From NCBI GenBank assembly GCA_963576725.1, contig OY755241.1, forward strand, positions 52,765,955-52,829,954: DNA of 64,000 nucleotides, written 5' to 3'. Shown piece by piece: positions 59,318-64,000 of this stretch (within the stretch, counting starts at the first letter, position 1; every line of letters starts with the position of its first letter). The stretch comes from Azorinus chamasolen (lineage: Eukaryota; Mollusca; Bivalvia; Cardiida; Solecurtidae). A program made the position numbers and the translations under genes. The notes under the pieces are model-generated. The model made no database searches and was not told the origin of the DNA. It worked only from the letters and a program-made list of their open reading frames with translations.

Positions 59318-60300
59318 TCGTCTGTTAAAGACTATATATGCATTGTAATAGTTCAAACTGTAAGTTTACGAAGTGATGGTGTGTGTGTGTGGGGGGGGGG
59401 GAGTGGGGGGGGGGGCTACACAGTTCAGTTCTAGTATAGTCGAAGGTTTCGTCGTGATGTAACCTTAATTTAGGAGTTTGACTGTTATACGACGCCAGCA
59501 AAGTATAGAACACGGTGAGTTTACACTCGAGGTTTGGATCATTCTTTTTCATAGAACCTTAGTTGAATATATTATCCAAACTGGTACGTTTTCGGTCTAA
59601 TCATAGTCACGACGTACAATAAACCTTAGATCCATGAATGACGTAATAAGCAACTGAATTATAGTAAGTCAAATAAGTTTGATATAATGTTTTCCGTTAA
59701 CTGAATGAATTTTAGTCCTAATAAGCAACTTGGCTTCCATTTTCAAACAAGGTCGATGATGATCACACATCGAGTGTGTTGATCTCTGATCTGGATCAAA
59801 ACTGACTGACAACGGAAATTGTAAGTTCTGTTACAAATTCAATACAAGAAGTATTGAGTTAATGAGATTTAACAGACATTTTTTAAGTACCTGACGAAGC
59901 GTGAATTTTTCACATTTTTTTAACCATGCGATAACTAGTTTATCTTGAATGAGATACTCCGTCAAACAGGATACTGTCCTACATATTGTTTGGTAATACA
60001 TTTGCCTGTCTGCTTAATTGTTTTTTAAATCGACTGTTTTTCTGATTTCATCCTTTTCTAATTATTGGTTTATTTGTTCACACGGGGTGCTTTTGAGGTG
60101 TTTGCTGCATAAGTATGTTTAGTAATAAAAACACAATCAACAAGATATGAATTAATGTCACTAGGTAGAGAGTTTTAATTTGTTTTATCAAAATACACAT
60201 CACTAACGTAATCGAATGGGTTAAACATGTCACGCATGATAACTGTGTAAAGTACGACGCTGACGACAACTGTGTTACCGGATGTATTCGTATACGTTTA
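59318..60300. other. unassigned; G-rich run
   Basis: (GT)n and G-runs at 59,380-59,416. AT-rich otherwise; no gene recognised. Confidence 0.5.
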
Positions 60301-60319
60301 AAGCGTTTCAAAGAGGTCC

Positions 60320-60425
60320 TTGTTGGAGGTGTCTGCTGCGGCAGGTGCTTGCAGTGGCAGATGCTTGCTGCCCAACAGGTGCTTGCTGCGCGGCAGGTTC
60401 TTGCTGCGGCTGGTGCTTGCTGGTA
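60320..60425. repeat. inverted partner of the 57,664 minisatellite
   Basis: GCTGCGGCAGGTGCTTGCAG and six related units, then CTGGTATGATGTTTTTTTAC. This mirrors the start of the 57,664 array (AAAAACCATACCAGCAAGCA). Confidence 0.78.
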
Positions 60426-61064
60426 TGATGTTTTTTTACTATACTCTCGTGTTAGCGAGACTTTACTTTATTTGTGGGGTCGACTTTTCTGCTTCGTTTT
60501 GTTCAACCAGTTGCATTGATAGCGGTATATACAGAACACAGAAATGATGTACACGGCTGGAAATGTTACGGACGTGCAGTCGATGTCGTGGGAATTGTGA
60601 AACTGAGTAAATACTTGCAAACAATTTATACCCAGATAAACTTCCACGTTAGAAGTCGGTGTCTGACCAGGATATAAACAGTTTTAGTCATCAGAATCAA
60701 CAGCTTTGCATCAACCACTACAGACAGTGAAGATCAGGACCCCATCAACTATTTGCAAAATACTTGGTAAAAATAAAGACATTCCATAGTATTCCTTTAT
60801 TTCGTAACCAACAGATTAGAATGTGCGCGTATCATATTTAACATTGTGACATATTGAAAAACGATATTGCGTAATAAGACTTATCCCGCATGTATTTGAG
60901 CTGGTTTAAACATTGATTGATGGCTGGCCACAGGAAGGTTAGTCAGATATTGTATTCGAATCGGTTGCCGTTAGTAAGACTGGATAACTGTTCACTTAAT
61001 AGGGCGGTGAGTTGTTTCTTATCAGTTCCTGGTTATATATTATACAAGAATCAGGAATTTGGAG

Positions 61065-61230
61065 TATCCCTTTACTCCATTAATACATATTTCTATGCCT
61101 TTTCAAACATAGTAGACCCAGATTAGATGGTTTCAGTAGAAACCGTCTGATCAGGGTTTGTTCGCTTTGCTAATGATATAACATAGATATGATTCTACAA
61201 TCTCTGGCATACTAGTTCTTATTCTGTGAG
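61065..61230. repeat. M1-type MITE, degenerate
   Basis: CCCTTTACTCCATTAATACA .. GATGGTTTCAGTAGAAACCG centre. Confidence 0.65.
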
Positions 61231-61234
61231 TTAA

Positions 61235-61493
61235 CCCTTTCCCTAATATATGTTTATTCCAAATTTCGATACCTACTGAAGATTCATGGACAAAATAGTT
61301 ATAATGAAATATGGAAAGCGGAACATTGTAGCCATTTAAAAGCTAAAGAAACGGGTCTATCAAATTCCATTAGCAAACAGAGTAGACCCAGATCAGACAG
61401 TAGACACAGATCAAACGGCTTATATAGGAGCCGTCTGATCTGGGTCTACTCTGTTTGCAAATGCGTAAACATGCGTTTGTATAAGAGAAAGGG
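61235..61493. mobile_element. TTAA-flanked MITE, family M1b, with duplicated arm
   Basis: TTAA at 61,231-61,234 and 61,494-61,497. CCCTTTCCCTAATATATG .. AAGAGAAAGGG. The left hairpin arm is partly doubled (GTAGACCCAGATCAGACA, GTAGACACAGATCAAACG). Confidence 0.88.
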
Positions 61494-61626
61494 TTAAAGG
61501 AAGGTAGTAGCTTTGCCCTTACCTTTATATAAACAGTTTTTCGTGGATTTTCAGTGTAGACCAATATCTATAGAAGCCGGTTGATCAGGGCCTGTCCTGG
61601 TTGCTTTTGAGATGAGATAGATCAGG

Positions 61627-61705
61627 GTCCATGCTTATAAAACTTTTAGTTGAGTCTGAGTTCGTTCTCAAGTTTTTGATTGGTCAGATTTTAGCCTTTG
61701 GCGTG
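61627..61705. repeat. F-type MITE, left half
   Basis: GGTCCATGCTTATAAAACTT .. GATTGGTCAGATTTTAGCC; the right half is missing. Confidence 0.75.
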
Positions 61706-61950
61706 GTTACATTTATTTCTTGTTATATCTCTATAAATTCAACAAAGATATATGCGGAAATCTGTCTTTTAAGAATTTCACCAGATACTTACTAACACCG
61801 GGATCTGACTTAGACTTCCATATAAAATGTACAGTCACGTGAATCTATAGACACTCTTGACTATAACTGACCTCTGTAAAGTGCTATCTCAAGTTTGGAT
61901 CTGTTCAATTTTGCAATGAAGAAATTATTCCAAACTAGGGAATTAATATA

Positions 61951-62103
61951 ACACATAAATACTCGAACTGCTCTGATCTAATATTTCGACCACTAAGGGC
62001 CTTTTTCAAAGATTATCATGTAAAAATACACGTCATGATAATCTTTGAAAAAGGCCCTTAGTGGTCGAAATATTAGATCAGAGCAGTTCAAGTATTTATG
62101 TGT
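61951..62103. repeat. near-perfect 70-bp inverted repeat
   Basis: Left arm 61,951-62,020 (ACACATAAATACTCGAACTG ..), 13-nt loop, right arm 62,034-62,103. One mismatch seen. Single copy in the window. Confidence 0.92.
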
Positions 62104-62217
62104 TCAATTTTGACTACGTCAAAATCGGTTTAACTTTTGAGAAATGATGCCAAACAGTTAGGATTCTGATGTGACGCCGAGTTACACAGCGTCTTATCTG
62201 GATACAAACTGTTTGCA

Positions 62218-62330
62218 AATACGAGTCAGGACAGCGAGATAGCGAGATAAGAGATAAATACGAGTCAGGACAGCGAGATAGCGAGATAAGAGATAAATAC
62301 GAGTCAGGACAGCGAGATAAGAGATAAATG
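62218..62330. repeat. minisatellite of about 50 bp, 3 copies
   Basis: ATACGAGTCAGGACAGCGAG, ATAGCGAGATAAGAGATAA; the third copy lacks one GCGAGATA. Confidence 0.88.
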
Positions 62331-62391
62331 CAGAGTTCCAGATAAGATGTGTAAATTAAAACATTTTCAATAATATTTAAGTTCTTTGTTT

Positions 62392-62482
62392 TTCCATCAA
62401 ACCCTATGTTGTGACTTTTCTTTAGAATCGTCTCGAAGAGACGATTCTAAAGAATGGTCACAACAGGGTTTGGTGGAGAAAT
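62392..62482. mobile_element. T-type fold-back MITE, best copy
   Basis: TTTCCATCAAACCCTATGTT .. AACAGGGTTTGGTGGAGAAA around a perfect GAATCGTCTCGAAGAGACGA centre. Only 90 bp. Confidence 0.85.
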
Positions 62483-62859
62483 GACGATTTTAGTATTTGA
62501 GTACGAATCTTTGAGTACGAATATTTGAGCACAGTTATCTGTTGCTCTGGATACATACGGGTCAGGTCGTGGATAGTGGGACAAGAGATAAGTGTCCAAG
62601 ACGTTCTGCTGTAATCATTTCGGATCAGAACGTCGCGGATAGCGGGATAACGGAAACGTCTCCGAGACGTTCTTCTGTATATCAATATTATATGGACCAA
62701 TACCATTCGTAACTACTCGTCTTATTCCGTCAGGGTTCGGAATATAGAAAATAGCTGAGGCGTTCCGAGGGGAACCAGTACGTTTATATACGGTTATGCA
62801 TTAAAACACAAAGTGAATAGTGCTTAATTGTATATTGGTAGAGTCCATAAGTGTATGAA

Positions 62860-62986
62860 AGGGTACATTTGCGAAATGATTTGCAATGAACAACAGTGCA
62901 GACTCTGATCAGAGGAGTCCTCTGATCTGGGTCTACGCTGTTTGCAAATGACAGTGCACTTGTTTCCCTATAATTTAAAGGGTTAA
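62860..62986. repeat. MITE family M6, right part
   Basis: GTGCAGACTCTGATCAGAGG / CCTCTGATCTGGGTCTACGC, right end TTTAAAGGG then TTAA (62,982-62,985). Confidence 0.7.
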
Positions 62987-63018
62987 ATCGCTGCAAATTT
63001 CCTCGATACATACGAGTA

Positions 63019-63208
63019 CAGTATAATCCCTCTAAACTGGAATGTTAGTCGAGAAGAATTTAGATACTTTTAGGCAGGTAGCTGCTTAGTGTACAGTGGA
63101 AGTCAGACAGTACATGAAGCTCCTTTGGAGAATTTCTGTATGATTTTTACTCTACATTAAGCTTGCGAATTGTACGAATTTGAACTTCCGTTTTAGAGGG
63201 GTTTATTG
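63019..63208. mobile_element. pogo/Tigger-like MITE
   Basis: CAGTATAATCCCTCTAAACT .. TTAGAGGGGTTTATTG, TA at both sides. Confidence 0.82.
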
Positions 63209-63345
63209 TACATGCCATATGTAATTCGACCTACGGAGCATGTATTACATTATGTGTGTTTTCTATGTGTCAGTATGTGTAGTTAGATTGTTATCATTGT
63301 CGTCGGTATAAGCGAAAAAAACAACTTTTTGATGTGTAACTTTAA

Positions 63346-63760
63346 CCCTTTACTCCATAAATACGCCTTTCTGTGGCTTTGCAACCAGAGTAGACCCTGA
63401 TCAGACGGATCCCATAAGAGCCGTTCTGCTCTGTTTGCTTATGGTATAATATAGATTTGTACAAATATTCACGAGGGAAAGGTTTAAGCCTTTACTCCAT
63501 AAATACGCTTTTCTATGACTTTGCAAACAGAGTAGACCAAGATGAGACGGCTCCCATAGGAGCTGTCTGATCAGGGTCTGTGCTACTGCTATGTTTGCTT
63601 ATGATATAATATAGATGCGCTTATGATGTACTATAGATAAATTTCTACATTTCATGTCATAGTAAAACATCCACGTGTCCATGTGCTATTATATGAATTA
63701 CTGTAATTAATATTTTCATGATGTCAGTGTTTCTCACATGAATATTCATGGAGTAAAGAA
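63346..63760. mobile_element. two M1 MITEs in tandem
   Basis: TTAA at 63,342-63,345, 63,484-63,487 and 63,761-63,764. The first copy is short (CCCTTTACTCCATAAATACG .. CGAGGGAAAGG). The second is full length with GACGGCTCCCATAGGAGCTG. They share the middle TTAA. Confidence 0.82.
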
Positions 63761-63968
63761 TTAAATAATGGAGCATTGAAAGAGCTATAGACTATACCCA
63801 GTTCTCTAATGCCCGAGTAGAACATTAAATAATTAAACACAATTTCGACGCACAGGATTTGTTTTGTTACATTTCCAGTTCTGATGAATATAGTTGATAA
63901 ACATATGTTGGTTTCATGGTTGATGACATATGTTTATGTTCACAAGTTATTGCCTACGTCATTCTTAA

Positions 63969-64000
63969 CCATTTCCCTCATATGAACGTGTTTTCATGCT
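63969..64000. mobile_element. M1 MITE cut by the window edge
   Basis: TTAA at 63,965-63,968, then CCATTTCCCTCATATGAACG. Confidence 0.7.

Noticed and set aside
47200..64000. A fourth EF-hand gene to the right of gene C
   Set aside because: I looked for the signal-peptide, EF-hand and GHATCH exon sequences on both strands and found none; homology to the array ends near 47.1 kb.

Overview
The window is eukaryotic: genes are split by GT-AG introns, there are no operons or bacterial-type genes, and most of the DNA is transposable elements and satellites. Secreted EF-hand proteins, APE-type LINEs, a mariner element and dense MITEs suggest an invertebrate, most likely a bivalve mollusc. That placement is an inference; no single base in the window proves it.

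The host genes are a head-to-tail array of three paralogues on the minus strand, assembled here from short exons. Each has a non-coding first exon with a TATA-like box about 28 nt upstream, a signal-peptide exon, an EF-hand 1 exon, an exon holding EF-hand 2 and the start of EF-hand 3, a 47-nt exon finishing EF-hand 3, and a short last exon ending in GHATCH. Gene A (1,140-4,543) runs off the left edge. Gene B (11,735-21,611) is complete and encodes 147 aa. Gene C (26,297-45,269) is complete and encodes 148 aa. Start codons lie 16.76 kb (A-B) and 23.77 kb (B-C) apart. The excess in C matches a LINE of about 7.1 kb in its fourth intron, so the ancestral unit was about 16.7 kb. Flanks, introns and several satellites are shared between copies, so paralogous empty sites can be read for several insertions.

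The mobile DNA has five parts. (1) Many TTAA-flanked MITEs have CCCTTT/AAAGGG-like ends, as in piggyBac elements; I sort them into families M1, M1b, M2, M2b, M3, M4, M6 and M7 (labels coined here). (2) Pogo/Tigger-like MITEs have CAGTA..TACTG ends and TA duplications. (3) A LINE at 27.6-34.8 kb has ORF1 and ORF2 in one frame separated only by a TAG; ORF2 carries a frameshift and a second nonsense codon. A 5'-truncated LINE lies at 52.36-53.43 kb. (4) A structurally intact mariner lies at 53,874-55,211 with an uninterrupted DD34D transposase. (5) Minisatellites have periods of about 13, 16, 27, 39, 45 and 46 bp.

The most unusual pattern is a half-hairpin motif (roughly GTCTSATCWGG, about 8 nt, then CTRTTTGCAAA). 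It recurs in the central hairpins of otherwise unrelated MITE families, in a free-standing hairpin family (M5), and as the unit of two tandem arrays. From 47.2 kb rightwards the gene array has ended and I find no host gene; that part is repeats, fold-back elements, the mariner, the LINE fragment and unassigned sequence.
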